Origin: Ferrovibrio sp.
GTDB lineage: Bacteria > Pseudomonadota > Alphaproteobacteria > Ferrovibrionales > Ferrovibrionaceae
DNA length: 64,000 nucleotides
Reading direction: 5' to 3'
Assembly (NCBI GenBank): GCA_017991315.1
Contig: JAGOQS010000003.1
Span: forward strand, 186,001 to 250,000
Below the pieces are notes generated by a model. The model worked only from the letters and a program-made list of their open reading frames with translations, was not told the DNA's origin and did not search any database. The position numbers and the translations under genes are program-made. Below are positions 38,992-47,662 of this stretch, one piece after another (position 1 is the stretch's first letter; each line of letters begins with the position of its first letter).

Positions 38992-39423
38992 ATGAACGCC
39001 ATTCCCCCGAGCCTGACCCTGGTGCGCGAGGTGAAAGCCCCGCCGCCGCTGGTCTATGCCGCCTGGACGCGGCCGGAAATGCTGGTGCATTGGTGGGGGC
39101 CGCATCACACAAGCTGCGTCGAGGCCGAGGCCGACCTGCGCGTTGGCGGACGCTTCCGCACCGTGATAGAGGAACCGGGCGTCGGGCGGCACGAGGTTTC
39201 AGGCCGCTACAGCGAGATCGTACCGGAAAAGAAGCTGGTGTTTTCCTGGGCCTGGGCCAGCACGCCGGACCGCATCTCGCGGGTTTCGGTCAGCTTCCGC
39301 GCCACTGAGGCCGGCACCGAAATCACGCTCAAGCATGACCAGTTCGCCGATGCCGAGGCGGCTGTGCGCCATACCCGCGGCTGGACGGAATCGCTCGAGC
39401 GCCTGGTGGCGATTTACGCCTGA
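38992..39423 (+). CDS. SRPBCC (AHSA1/START-like) domain protein
   Basis: This is a 143-aa single-domain protein of the AHSA1 group. The family pattern is present from REVKAPPPLVYAAWTRPEML (about residues 12-31) through VHWWGPHHTSCVEAEADLRVGG to the closing helix VRHTRGWTESLERLVAI. Such proteins bind hydrophobic ligands in a deep cavity; no specific ligand or partner can be read. There is no signal peptide. It begins 25 bases after tRNA-Arg and converges on the uracil permease gene. A purine-rich ribosome site is not obvious, and an earlier start is excluded by the tRNA. Confidence 0.85.
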   Translation: MNAIPPSLTLVREVKAPPPLVYAAWTRPEMLVHWWGPHHTSCVEAEADLRVGGRFRTVIEEPGVGRHEVSGRYSEIVPEKKLVFSWAWASTPDRISRVSVSFRATEAGTEITLKHDQFADAEAAVRHTRGWTESLERLVAIYA

Positions 39424-39458
39424 AGCGCCCGAGCGGGATCCGAGCGGGTTCCTTAAGC

Positions 39459-40733
39459 TCAGCCCTCCTGCTTCTCCAGGCCGGCCAGCAGGTGGTAGAG
39501 GATGATGCAGCCGAAGGTGGCCGTGCCGATGCCGCCGAGCGAGAAGCCGCCGATTTTCAGCGCCAGGTCGCCGGCACCCGCCACCAGCGCGACGCCGACG
39601 GTGATCAGGTTGCGGCTGGACGAGAAGTCCACCTTGTTCTCCACCCAGATGCGCCCAGCCGTGGCGGCGATCAGGCCGAACACTACCAAAGCCAGGCCAC
39701 CCAGCACCGGGCCGGGAATGGTGCCGATCACGGCGCCGAATTTGGGCGAGAAGCCAAGCAGCAGGGCGAAGCCGGCCGCGACCACGAACAAGGCGGTGGA
39801 GAAGTTCTTCGTCACCGCCATCACGCCCATGTTTTCCGCATAGGTGGTCATGCCGGTGCCGCCGCCCGCGCCGGAAAGCATCGTGGCGATGCCGTCGCCG
39901 AGGAAGGCGCGGCCGAGCAGGGGATCGAGGTTGCGGCCGGTCATCACGCCGATGGCCTTCACATGGCCGAGATTTTCCGCCACCAGGATCACCGCCACCG
40001 GTGCGATCAGGGCGATGGCGCTGCCCTGGAACACAGGTGCTGTGAAATTCGGCAGACCGAGCCAGGCGGCGTTGGCGATGGCTGAGAAATCCACCGGCTT
40101 GGCCATGCCGAGGCCGTTGGCACAGAGCACGTAGAACAGATAGGCGATCAGGCCGCCGAGGAGGATCGGCAGGCGGCGCAGGCTGCCTGGTGCGGCCACG
40201 GCGACGAGGCCGACCGCGACCACGGTGAGCAGGCCGATCCACATGTCGAATTGCGAGGCCGAGACGCCTTTCACGGCAATCGGCGCCAGGTTGAGGCCGA
40301 TGATGGCGACGATGGCGCCAGTGACCACCGGCGGCATCAGCTTCTCGATCCAGGCATGGCCCACCGCCATGACGATGGCGCCGATGATGGCATAGAGCGC
40401 GCCGCAGGCGATGATGCCGCCCAGTGCCACGGCGATATTGGCATTCGGGCCGCTGCCCGCATAGCCGGTGGCGGCGATCACCACGGCGATGAAGGAGAAG
40501 CTGGAGCCGAGATAGCTCGGCAGCTTGCCGCCGGTAACGACGAAGAAGATCAGCGTTGAGACGCCGGAAAACAGGATCGAGACATTGGGATCGAAGCCCA
40601 TGATGATCGGTGCCAGCGCCGTGGCGCCAAACATCGCCACCACATGTTGCAGGCCGGCCACCACTGTCTGCCCCCAGGGCAGGCGCTCATCCGGCGCGAT
40701 CACGCCGCCATTCTTTTCCGTCCAGTTGGTCAT
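39459..40733 (-). CDS. NCS2-family uracil/xanthine permease, UraA-like
   Basis: This is a membrane protein of about 424 aa and about 14 helices that imports uracil or a related nucleobase with protons. Blocks are GLQHVVAMFGATALAPIIMG near the start, the NCS2 central segment AENLGHVKAIGVMTGRNLDPL and then GDGIATMLSGAGGGTGMTTYAENMGVMAVT with the substrate-contact region near residues 250-290. It matches the UraA/RutG branch (QH at helix 1, AEN motif). Three in-frame ATGs compete (40751, 40739, 40733). The GGGGGA run fits either of the last two; the shortest is given. A palindromic segment lies directly upstream at 40752-40808. Confidence 0.9.
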   Translation of the reverse strand: MTNWTEKNGGVIAPDERLPWGQTVVAGLQHVVAMFGATALAPIIMGFDPNVSILFSGVSTLIFFVVTGGKLPSYLGSSFSFIAVVIAATGYAGSGPNANIAVALGGIIACGALYAIIGAIVMAVGHAWIEKLMPPVVTGAIVAIIGLNLAPIAVKGVSASQFDMWIGLLTVVAVGLVAVAAPGSLRRLPILLGGLIAYLFYVLCANGLGMAKPVDFSAIANAAWLGLPNFTAPVFQGSAIALIAPVAVILVAENLGHVKAIGVMTGRNLDPLLGRAFLGDGIATMLSGAGGGTGMTTYAENMGVMAVTKNFSTALFVVAAGFALLLGFSPKFGAVIGTIPGPVLGGLALVVFGLIAATAGRIWVENKVDFSSSRNLITVGVALVAGAGDLALKIGGFSLGGIGTATFGCIILYHLLAGLEKQEG

Positions 40734-41105
40734 GACCATGGCATCCCCCATCGGTGCGAAGCCGCCGGCCGCCCCGACTCGGAACGGCGATTCGCGGCAA
40801 TTGCACCGATTAGCCCATGCCCCGGGCCGCCATGCAACCGGGCTGTAACATCCGGCTGCGCGTCAGGGGATATCTTGGCGGGGATCAGCAGCGGTGGTAT
40901 TTGCCGTTTCTTAAGCTTGTTGCGAAAGGATTGGCACATTCGGCGTCCGGGCGGTTTTCCGGCCCCAGATCGGGGTGTCTTGGTTAACAGCGAAGATTGC
41001 GCGGGCGCGGAAATGCACTAAAATCGCGTAAAGGATGCAGCGTTGCGGAGGTCCCGGAGAAGCCGGGGCTGGGCGCTGGCGGCCCTGGGGGTAGAAGAAC
41101 TCGAA
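40734..41105. other. Intergenic region between uracil permease and pentapeptide genes
   Basis: About 370 bases separate these divergent genes. Next to the permease start is an inverted repeat (CGGTGC at 40752-40757 with GCACCG at 40803-40808, extended by GCCGCC/GCGGC nearby). It could fold in the permease leader. The rest includes GC-rich stretches and a short AT-rich part near 40900-41030 where promoters for the pentapeptide gene are likely. I see no RNA gene or coding potential here. Confidence 0.5.
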
Positions 41106-42371
41106 ATGAATCCGATGGAAGTGGAAAGGATGCTGGCCCGCCACCGAGAGTGGCTTGGCAAGCGTCCGCGCGGCGTTCGGCTCAATCTCTCGCTCGCCGA
41201 CCTGCAAGGCTATGACTTTTCCGGTGCCGACCTGCGCGCCGCCAAGCTCTCCGGCTCCAATCTCTCGCGTGCCATCCTCAGCGACGTGAATCTGTCCGAA
41301 GCCGATCTGTTTGCCGCCAATCTCGAGCGCGCCGATCTTTCGCGCGCCGATCTCTCGAAAGCCGATTTGCGCGGCGCCTCGATGCGTGGCGCACAACTTG
41401 CCGGCGCGCGGCTGCTCGGGGTCGATTTCCGCGGCGGCGCCCTGATGCAGGCCTCTGAATCCGGTGTCGGCTTCGGTGCGCCCACGGCGGAAGGCAAGAA
41501 GCCGAAGGCCAACACCCAGGGCGCCGATCTGTCGGAAGCCAACCTGCGCGGTTCGAATTTGACGGGCTCGAATATGGTCGGCGTCAATCTCTCCGGCGCC
41601 AACCTGACCAAGGCCAATCTCTCTAAGGTGAATCTGCGCAAGGCCAATCTGGCCGGCGCGAACCTGAACGGCGCTTCCCTGCGCGGTGCCGATTTGTCGC
41701 TGGCGCTGATTGAGGGCGCGAATTTCGAAGGCGCCGACCTCAAGGGCGCGGTGCTTGAAGACGTCGACATGGATACGGCGAATTTCAAGGATGCCGAGAT
41801 GTTCGTCGATGTGGCGAGCTTCGGCAATTCCGTCGCCACCATGCTGCAGGACCATGAACGCTGGATCAAAAGCGATGGTGCCGAAGGCACACGCGCCGAT
41901 CTTGCCGGCCTGGCGATGGAGCGCATCGACCTGTCTGGCAAGGATCTCTCTGGCGCCAACATGAAGGGCGCGAAGCTGGCCGGTGCCAAGCTGCAGAATG
42001 CCACGCTGGTGATGACCGATCTTTCGGAAGCCGATCTTACCGGCGCCAACCTGATCGGCGCGTTGATGAACGGCGTCAATCTCTCGCGCGCCATCCTGCA
42101 CAAGACCGTGCTGCATCGTGCCACGCTCGGCCAGGTGCCGCTGCGCGGTCCCGATGGCAAGCCAATCGGTCGCTTCTGGTCGGCCAGCCTCGCTGCCGTC
42201 GATGCCACGGAAGCGGATTTCTCCGAAGCGGTGTTGAAGGGTGCCAACCTGATCGACGCGCGATTGGTGCGGGCGCGTCTGCGCAATGCCAATCTCACCG
42301 ATGCCAAGATGGTGAATGCCGATCTCACCGACGCCGACACCACCGGCGCGCTGCTGCCGCCGATGGATTGA
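41106..42371 (+). CDS. Pentapeptide-repeat protein with a duplicated module
   Basis: The protein is 421 aa, mostly A(D/N)Lxx pentapeptide repeats that form a right-handed quadrilateral beta-helix. Two modules can be seen. Each opens with a short helical piece (MLARHREWLGKRPRGVRLNL near residue 10; MLQDHERWIKSDGAEGTRADL near 246) and is followed by repeats such as LSGADLRAAKLSGSNLSRA. A non-repeat insert (ESGVGFGAPTAEGKKPKAN) breaks the first module. The start was placed at MNPMEVERML; a longer basic N-terminus is possible. There is no signal peptide or membrane anchor. Some pentapeptide proteins mimic DNA and protect gyrase, but that role is not implied here. Confidence 0.85.
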   Translation: MNPMEVERMLARHREWLGKRPRGVRLNLSLADLQGYDFSGADLRAAKLSGSNLSRAILSDVNLSEADLFAANLERADLSRADLSKADLRGASMRGAQLAGARLLGVDFRGGALMQASESGVGFGAPTAEGKKPKANTQGADLSEANLRGSNLTGSNMVGVNLSGANLTKANLSKVNLRKANLAGANLNGASLRGADLSLALIEGANFEGADLKGAVLEDVDMDTANFKDAEMFVDVASFGNSVATMLQDHERWIKSDGAEGTRADLAGLAMERIDLSGKDLSGANMKGAKLAGAKLQNATLVMTDLSEADLTGANLIGALMNGVNLSRAILHKTVLHRATLGQVPLRGPDGKPIGRFWSASLAAVDATEADFSEAVLKGANLIDARLVRARLRNANLTDAKMVNADLTDADTTGALLPPMD

Positions 42372-42384
42372 GTTTTATCCGGCG

Positions 42385-42415
42385 TGAGATCCCCGGCTCA
42401 AGGCCGGGGATGACG
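42385..42415 (-). repeat. Palindromic intergenic repeat, copy C
   Basis: It reads TGAGATCCCCGGCTCAAGGC and closes CGGGGATGACG. It is the same repeat type as at 19647-19720, with the arm sequence changed on both sides. It begins 13 bases after the pentapeptide stop and may serve as a transcription end for the convergent pair. Confidence 0.7.
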
Positions 42416-42436
42416 CATTCAATCAGTATTTCATCT

Positions 42437-42467
42437 CGTCACCCGCGGGCTTGACCCGCGGGTCTCA
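42437..42467 (+). repeat. Palindromic intergenic repeat, copy D (inverted)
   Basis: It reads CGTCACCCGCGGGCTTGACC and closes CGCGGGTCTCA. It is the partner of copy C in opposite orientation, 21 bases away, giving a doublet as at 19.6 kb. Confidence 0.7.
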
Positions 42468-42488
42468 GGCATTATGGGCGAGCGCCGC

Positions 42489-43127
42489 TCACTCCATCCG
42501 CACCATGACATGCTTGGCATAGGCCGGGCGCTGGCTCAGCCTTTCGTGCCAGGCTTCCAGATGCGGCAGCGAAGGCCGTGTGATCGGGAAGTTCAGCCAT
42601 CGTTGCACGAAGCAGCCGACCGGGATGTCGCCCATGCTGAAGGCATCGCCGGCAACATAAGCGCGGTCGGCGAGGTGGGCATCCAGCCGTGCCCAGTATT
42701 GCGCTGCCTGTGCTTCGGCCTGCTGCATCGCTTCCGGCACCGCATGGGCGGGATCGCGAATGAAACCCCAGAACAGTACCCGCAGCGGCTCGCCGATGAT
42801 GGTGAGAGCCCAGTCCATCCAGCGGTCGGCCTCGCTGCGCTGGCCGGGCAGGGCGGGCCATAGCGTGCCGGCGCCATAGCGGGCGGCGAGGTAGCGCGTG
42901 ATGCTGTTGCTTTCCCAGATCGTCACCGGCGCACCGCCGGGCGTTTCCGGATCATCCTGGATCGAAGGCACCAGGCGGTTGGGGTTGAGCGCGCCATAAG
43001 CGGCGCCGTCGGTGCCGCCGAATTTGCCGCCGACCACGATATGCTCGTAGGTCAGCCCCAGTTCATCGGCGGCCCACAGCACTTTCTGCACATTCACCGA
43101 ACTCGGGCGGCCCCAGATACTCAGCAT
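42489..43127 (-). CDS. Glutathione S-transferase family protein
   Basis: This is a 212-aa GST. The N-terminal domain has WGRPSSVNVQKVLWAADELG near residues 5-24 with the catalytic Ser/Asn position, then NPNRLVPSIQDD with the cis-Pro and WESNSITRYLAARYG. The C-terminal helices include RSEADRWMDWAL and VAGDAFSMGDIPVGCFVQRW. It resembles the beta/theta-type GSTs of proteobacteria rather than the YfcG group at 10-12 kb. It lies six bases downstream of the unknown gene ending at 43134 and may be cotranscribed with the signalling unit. Confidence 0.88.
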   Translation of the reverse strand: MLSIWGRPSSVNVQKVLWAADELGLTYEHIVVGGKFGGTDGAAYGALNPNRLVPSIQDDPETPGGAPVTIWESNSITRYLAARYGAGTLWPALPGQRSEADRWMDWALTIIGEPLRVLFWGFIRDPAHAVPEAMQQAEAQAAQYWARLDAHLADRAYVAGDAFSMGDIPVGCFVQRWLNFPITRPSLPHLEAWHERLSQRPAYAKHVMVRME

Positions 43128-43133
43128 GTGCGA

Positions 43134-44315
43134 TCAACTCTGCATGTCGCGCACGCGCTCCATGCGCATGCGGCCGGCATGGTCGATCTGGTCCTTGAAG
43201 GCCGGCGGTGCCATGGAGAGCAGCTTGTGATTCAGGTTGCGGGTGAGCTGCCATTCCTTCTTCGGATCGTTCTTCGCCAGCAGCGCCTTGGACGTCAGGT
43301 TGGAATGGATGCGGTCCCACAAGGTCTCGACGCAGAGCGGCAGGCGGTTCTGCGCCAGCATGGCATTCACCGCCGCCAGCAACGGATCGGCCTGCGGTGT
43401 CGCCGGGATTTCCAGCTTGCCGGCAGAAAGCTCGGCCAGGGCTGTGAGCGCATCGGAGAGATTGGCGCGGTGGCCCAGCAGGTCCTGCACCAGGGTGGAA
43501 GAGTCGAGGCAGGAAGCGGCGATCTCGTCCAGCAGCACATCATTTTCGGCATGCGTGCGCTGCGCCATCAGCTTCAGCACCCAGTCCAGCTTGGCGGCAT
43601 AGCTCGGCAACTGGATCAGCACCTTCGAGACCTGGAAGAAGGTGTAGAAGCGGGCATCGCCGGGCTGCTGGTAGCGGCCATTCATGCGTTCGATCAGGGT
43701 GTCGAAGTTGCCGGTCTCCAGGCTCGGCAAGTTCTTCTCGGCCAGCGCATTGCGGGTATGGCTGATCAGCTTGTCGAACAGGGCTTCCAGCTTCTTGCTG
43801 CGCTCGGCCTGGCTGGGCAGGCCCGGCTGGGTCTGGGAACCGGCCAGGATATAGATGCCGGCGCGCAGGAAGTTGCTCTGGTCGGCCAGCTTGCGCTGCT
43901 GCTGCGGCGAATGCAGCAGCTCCACGGCTGTGCAGTTCTGCTTGTCCAGGAACTCGCGGAACACCGCGCCGAAGCCGCGGCAGGCCTCGCGCGTGGTGAA
44001 GGCATAGACCGTGTCGCAGATCGGAAAAACGCCCTTGTAGGGCCGCGTCTGCATCACCTTCGGCCGCACGGTGGCGGTCTTGCTGTAGATCTCGGTCTGG
44101 GTATTGGATTTGTCGGAGGTGCGGATCACCTTCACCGCCGAGAAGTCCCCGACATTGAGCAGGGCGTTGGCCTGGGCGATGGCATTCTTTTCCAGGATCT
44201 CGGCCGCGGCCTTGCCGGTGCCGGGTTCGCCTTCCAGGCGTTTGTCGAGGCGCCAGCGGCCATCGATCATGACGTAGATTTCGTAGTCGTAGACCCGCGC
44301 GCCAAAGCCGAACAT
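43134..44315 (-). CDS. Hypothetical protein downstream of a kinase/REC module
   Basis: This is a 393-aa soluble-looking protein that I do not recognise. The N-terminal 85 residues form a small mixed domain (YDYEIYVMIDGRWRLDKRLE, then EKNAIAQANALLNVGDFSAV, then KVIRTSDKSNTQTEIYS). The rest is largely helical with repeats of Leu and Ala (ALFDKLISHTRNALAEKNLP; AKLDWVLKLMAQRTHAENDV). There is no signal, helix pair or catalytic motif. The start ATG at 44313-44315 follows GGGGGTAGAG closely. Same-strand neighbours are a helical protein, a CheY-like regulator and a hybrid kinase, so a role in that pathway's output is likely but unproven. Confidence 0.7.
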   Translation of the reverse strand: MFGFGARVYDYEIYVMIDGRWRLDKRLEGEPGTGKAAAEILEKNAIAQANALLNVGDFSAVKVIRTSDKSNTQTEIYSKTATVRPKVMQTRPYKGVFPICDTVYAFTTREACRGFGAVFREFLDKQNCTAVELLHSPQQQRKLADQSNFLRAGIYILAGSQTQPGLPSQAERSKKLEALFDKLISHTRNALAEKNLPSLETGNFDTLIERMNGRYQQPGDARFYTFFQVSKVLIQLPSYAAKLDWVLKLMAQRTHAENDVLLDEIAASCLDSSTLVQDLLGHRANLSDALTALAELSAGKLEIPATPQADPLLAAVNAMLAQNRLPLCVETLWDRIHSNLTSKALLAKNDPKKEWQLTRNLNHKLLSMAPPAFKDQIDHAGRMRMERVRDMQS

Positions 44316-44439
44316 CTCTACCCCCGTCACAAAGCCCCGTTACAAAGCGTTGAAATCTGTATCGCGCCCTCTGCGCGCTTTGGCAAGGGTCTCTATAAAT
44401 TACGGCAGGTAAACGAGGAAAAGGCCTGGTCCCGACGGC

Positions 44440-44883
44440 TCAGGATTTGGGCTCTTTGAGCGCCGCCGCGCCGCCGGGTTCGGCATCGTTGAGCTTGCGC
44501 TGGGCGACCTGGAGCTGCTTGGAGAAGCGTTCGAAAGCCTGCGCCACGGAGAGGGCGAATTGGCGCTGCTGTGGCTCCGGCATGTCCAGTGCAGCCTGGG
44601 CGAAACGGCGGGCATGCTCGCGGGCGATATGCGCCACATCGCCATAGGCATCCGCGCGCACCTGCTCGAAGGTGGCGAGGATGGAATTCTTGGTGATGCT
44701 TTCCTCGACGGTCTTGAACGAGGCTTCCTTGACCATGCCGTCTTTCAGCAGATCGAAAACCAGGAAGGTCTCCTCGGAAATCTTGCTCAGGATGCGGTCA
44801 ACACGCTCCAGGTCCCGGGGCGAGGGACCCGGGTCGGGAGCCGGCTGCTTGCCGGTCAGGCGCTTGGCAACATTCCGCCACAT
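44440..44883 (-). CDS. Small helical hypothetical protein in the kinase/REC unit
   Basis: This is a 147-aa protein of unknown family. It has a helical, coiled-coil-like composition: DLERVDRILSKISEETFLVF near residues 24-43, ESITKNSILATFEQVRADAY, and QFALSVAQAFERFSKQLQVAQRKL. It has no signal or catalytic motif. It lies 25 bases after the CheY-like gene and 124 bp before the next unknown gene. It might be a partner or target of the regulator. The C-terminus is low complexity (AEPGGAAALKEPKS). Coding status is supported by spacing and codon bias. Confidence 0.65.
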   Translation of the reverse strand: MWRNVAKRLTGKQPAPDPGPSPRDLERVDRILSKISEETFLVFDLLKDGMVKEASFKTVEESITKNSILATFEQVRADAYGDVAHIAREHARRFAQAALDMPEPQQRQFALSVAQAFERFSKQLQVAQRKLNDAEPGGAAALKEPKS

Positions 44884-44908
44884 GCCGCGATCCTGGCCCC
44901 AGTCTGGT

Positions 44909-45319
44909 TTACACCGGCTTAATACGGAAGATCGCCATGATCTTCTGCTTCAACTGCGCCGGGGAAAACGGCTTGATGATATAGGCGTCCACCTTGTTGG
45001 CCTGGGCGATGCGGACGAAATCCTCGTTGGCATTGCCGGTCAACATCAGGAACGGCATGTTCTCCCAGGTCTTGCGCACGTGCTTCAGCAGGTCCAGCCC
45101 GGTGACATTGGGCATGTTCCAGTCGGAGATGATCAGGTCGTACCTTGTGTCTTCGTGATTGAGCTGGTCGATGGCCGCCTGGCCATCCTTCACCACCACC
45201 AGCTTGGTGATGCCAAGCTGCTTGAGCACGCTGGCGGCCAGACGCTGGGCGAAGGCATCATCCTCCACCAGCAGCACCTGCAGCCGTTCGAAACCCGCTA
45301 CCTTGGTATCCTCAAGCAT
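44909..45319 (-). CDS. CheY-like single-domain response regulator
   Basis: This is a 136-aa receiver domain with no output domain. The acid pocket is in VLLVEDDAFAQRLA (Asp20-Asp21 region), the phospho-acceptor is Asp66 in DLIISDWNMPNVTG, the Thr/Ser switch is in FLMLTGNANEDFV, and the conserved Lys is in AYIIKPFSPAQLK. It acts in the cytoplasm and is probably phosphorylated by the Hpt domain or kinase encoded 21 bases upstream. As in CheY or DivK, it would work through protein binding. The two unknown downstream genes are the obvious candidates for partners. Confidence 0.92.
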   Translation of the reverse strand: MLEDTKVAGFERLQVLLVEDDAFAQRLAASVLKQLGITKLVVVKDGQAAIDQLNHEDTRYDLIISDWNMPNVTGLDLLKHVRKTWENMPFLMLTGNANEDFVRIAQANKVDAYIIKPFSPAQLKQKIMAIFRIKPV

Positions 45320-45340
45320 TCAGCATCCATTCCCGCGCCA

Positions 45341-47662
45341 TCACGCCAGTTCCTGGCGCCTGTTGGCCAGCCATTCCATGCCGTCTTTCAGGTCATTTTG
45401 CAATACAACTAGAGCTTTTGCCGCTTCCGCATCCTCGCCGCCACGGCCCAGTTCCTCCAGCAGCCCGGCGCTGCGATAGAGCCGGGCCAGCCCCAAGCTG
45501 CCGGCGGAGCTTTTCAGGCTATGGGCGCCAAGTCCGATGGCGTTCCAGTCGCCGGCGGGGGCCTGGGCGGCGAAATCCCGTTCAAGCTGCTCCGCCGCTT
45601 CGAAGAAGGCATCTATCAGTTCCACCACGATTTCTGGTCCGAGATCGGTCTTGAGCTGCTCCAGCACGGCATCGTCGAAGGGAGCGGCATCGGCATCAAG
45701 ACGTTCGACCAGCGAAAGCGGCTCGGCTGGCGGCAGGGGGGCCGCGTCGCCGCCCAGCCCCAGCACCCGGCGCATGGCGTCATCCAGCGCTGCCGGATTG
45801 ATTGGCTTGGCGACATAATCGTTCATGCCGGCATCGAGGCAGGAGCGGATGCCGTCAGGCGACAGGGAGGCCGTGGCCGCGATGATCGGTACCTCGGCGC
45901 GAGGACCGCCGGCGGCGCGGATGGCGCGGGTGGCGGCACGGCCATCCTGCTCGGGCATATGCACGTCCATCAGGATCAGCCGGTAATCCCCAGCCAGCGC
46001 CATCGTCACGGCTTCGCGGCCGTTCACGGCAAAATCCACTTGATGCCCGCCCTCGGCCAGCATGCCGCCGATCACCTTGCGATTCACGGGATTGTCCTCA
46101 GCCACCAGAATCCGCAAGGCCGGCATCGCCGGACGGCTGGCGGCGAGTTCCTCGCTGGTCTTGGGGGCAACACCGGCATCCAGATCGATTTCGAACCAAA
46201 AGGTGCTGCCCTCGCCAAGCTGGCTCTCGACGCCAATCTGGCCGCCCATGGCCTCCACCAGCTTGCGGCTGATGGCAAGGCCCAAGCCGGTGCCACCAAA
46301 GCGGCGGGTAATGGATGAGTCGGCCTGGGCGAAGCTGCCAAACAGCTTGCCAATGTTTTCCGGCGCGATGCCGATGCCGGTGTCACGCACTCCGAAACGC
46401 AGGCGATCGCCGCCGTTTGCCGCATCGCCGAGCCGCGTGGCGGTGACCCAGACGCGACCTTGCTCGGTGAACTTGATGGCATTGCCGATCAGATTCAGCA
46501 GCACCTGGCGCAGCCGCCCCGGATCGCCCTTGTGATAGCGCGCCACATCCATCGGGAAATCGAAACCGATCTCCAGGTCCTTTTCCTCGGCCCGGCTGCG
46601 CATCAGCTTCACCGCGCCGCGCAGCACGGCTGCCAGGTCGAAGTCGATATGCTCAAGATCGACGCGGCCCGCCTCCAGCTTGGAGAAATCCAGGATGTCG
46701 TTGAGAATCGCCAGCAAGGCCTCGCCCGATTGCAGCACCGTGCTGGCGAGATCGGTCTGCTCGCGGTCGAGATCGGTGCGCAGCAGCAGCCGGGTCAGGC
46801 CCAGCACGCCGTTCATCGGCGTGCGGATTTCGTGGCTCATCATGGCGAGGAATTCAGATTTGGCGCGGGTGGCGGCCTCTGCCTTCTCGCGCGCTTCCTC
46901 CACTTCGATCATCGCCGTGCGGAACACGCCGAGCGAGCGCGCCATGCGGCCGACCTCGTCGCGCCGCTGCAGATGCGGCGGCTGGATGTCGCGCTCGCCG
47001 CCAGCGAGGCGGAACATCATCTGGGTCATGGTATTCAGTGGCACCACGATGTCGCGGATCAGCAGGAAGGCGACGCCGAAGATCACCAGCACCAGGCCGG
47101 CGATCACCAGCAGCGTGCGCTGCTTGGCGCGCTCGACGGCGGCTTCCGCATCCATGCGGAACACGAAGCCATCGGCGGCAGCGATCTGGGTGAGGATTTC
47201 CAGCTTTTCCAAAATGGCGTTGGCGCTGGCCTCGCGGCGCAGCACGGCCGCTTCCAGTTCACCATGGTTGGCACGCATCTGAAGTGCGACCTTGGCCGCC
47301 GCCAGCCATTCGCCATTCAGTGTCCGGATATCGGCTGCGATATCGCGGATGCTGGGCGAGATGCCGCGCTCTTCGGCCACCTGCAGGTCGCCGAGAAAAT
47401 CACCGTTACGGGCCTCAACGATTTCAATCTGCTCCCGGATGCGTTGGGCGTCTTTGGAGTCGAATTCCCGATTGGCCAGTTCCAGCACCGCGAAGCTGGT
47501 CTGGGCCGAACGGGCGAAATTGATGCTCTGCAGCGGCTGGTCATACATCCGCACCACCAGGTCGCCGACACCCCACAGGGCCAGCAGGGCAGCGACGCCA
47601 AGGCCGGCAGCGGCCAGCACCGCCACCGCGAAGGCGGCGGCCAATTTGCCCCGGATGGTCAT
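45341..47662 (-). CDS. Hybrid histidine kinase with HAMP, REC and Hpt domains
   Basis: This is a 773-aa phosphorelay protein. Residues 1-32 are a membrane helix, about 33-183 an external four-helix-type sensor ([39 protein letters not shown]), and 184-205 a second helix. A HAMP domain follows at about 206-258, then HisKA with His277 in [11 protein letters not shown] and HATPase with [23 protein letters not shown] and [12 protein letters not shown] has Asp566 in [10 protein letters not shown]; the C-terminal Hpt has His714 in AHSLKSSAG. Having both REC and Hpt in one chain, it can phosphorylate the separate CheY-like protein encoded next. The signal is unknown. Confidence 0.93.
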   Translation of the reverse strand: MTIRGKLAAAFAVAVLAAAGLGVAALLALWGVGDLVVRMYDQPLQSINFARSAQTSFAVLELANREFDSKDAQRIREQIEIVEARNGDFLGDLQVAEERGISPSIRDIAADIRTLNGEWLAAAKVALQMRANHGELEAAVLRREASANAILEKLEILTQIAAADGFVFRMDAEAAVERAKQRTLLVIAGLVLVIFGVAFLLIRDIVVPLNTMTQMMFRLAGGERDIQPPHLQRRDEVGRMARSLGVFRTAMIEVEEAREKAEAATRAKSEFLAMMSHEIRTPMNGVLGLTRLLLRTDLDREQTDLASTVLQSGEALLAILNDILDFSKLEAGRVDLEHIDFDLAAVLRGAVKLMRSRAEEKDLEIGFDFPMDVARYHKGDPGRLRQVLLNLIGNAIKFTEQGRVWVTATRLGDAANGGDRLRFGVRDTGIGIAPENIGKLFGSFAQADSSITRRFGGTGLGLAISRKLVEAMGGQIGVESQLGEGSTFWFEIDLDAGVAPKTSEELAASRPAMPALRILVAEDNPVNRKVIGGMLAEGGHQVDFAVNGREAVTMALAGDYRLILMDVHMPEQDGRAATRAIRAAGGPRAEVPIIAATASLSPDGIRSCLDAGMNDYVAKPINPAALDDAMRRVLGLGGDAAPLPPAEPLSLVERLDADAAPFDDAVLEQLKTDLGPEIVVELIDAFFEAAEQLERDFAAQAPAGDWNAIGLGAHSLKSSAGSLGLARLYRSAGLLEELGRGGEDAEAAKALVVLQNDLKDGMEWLANRRQELA

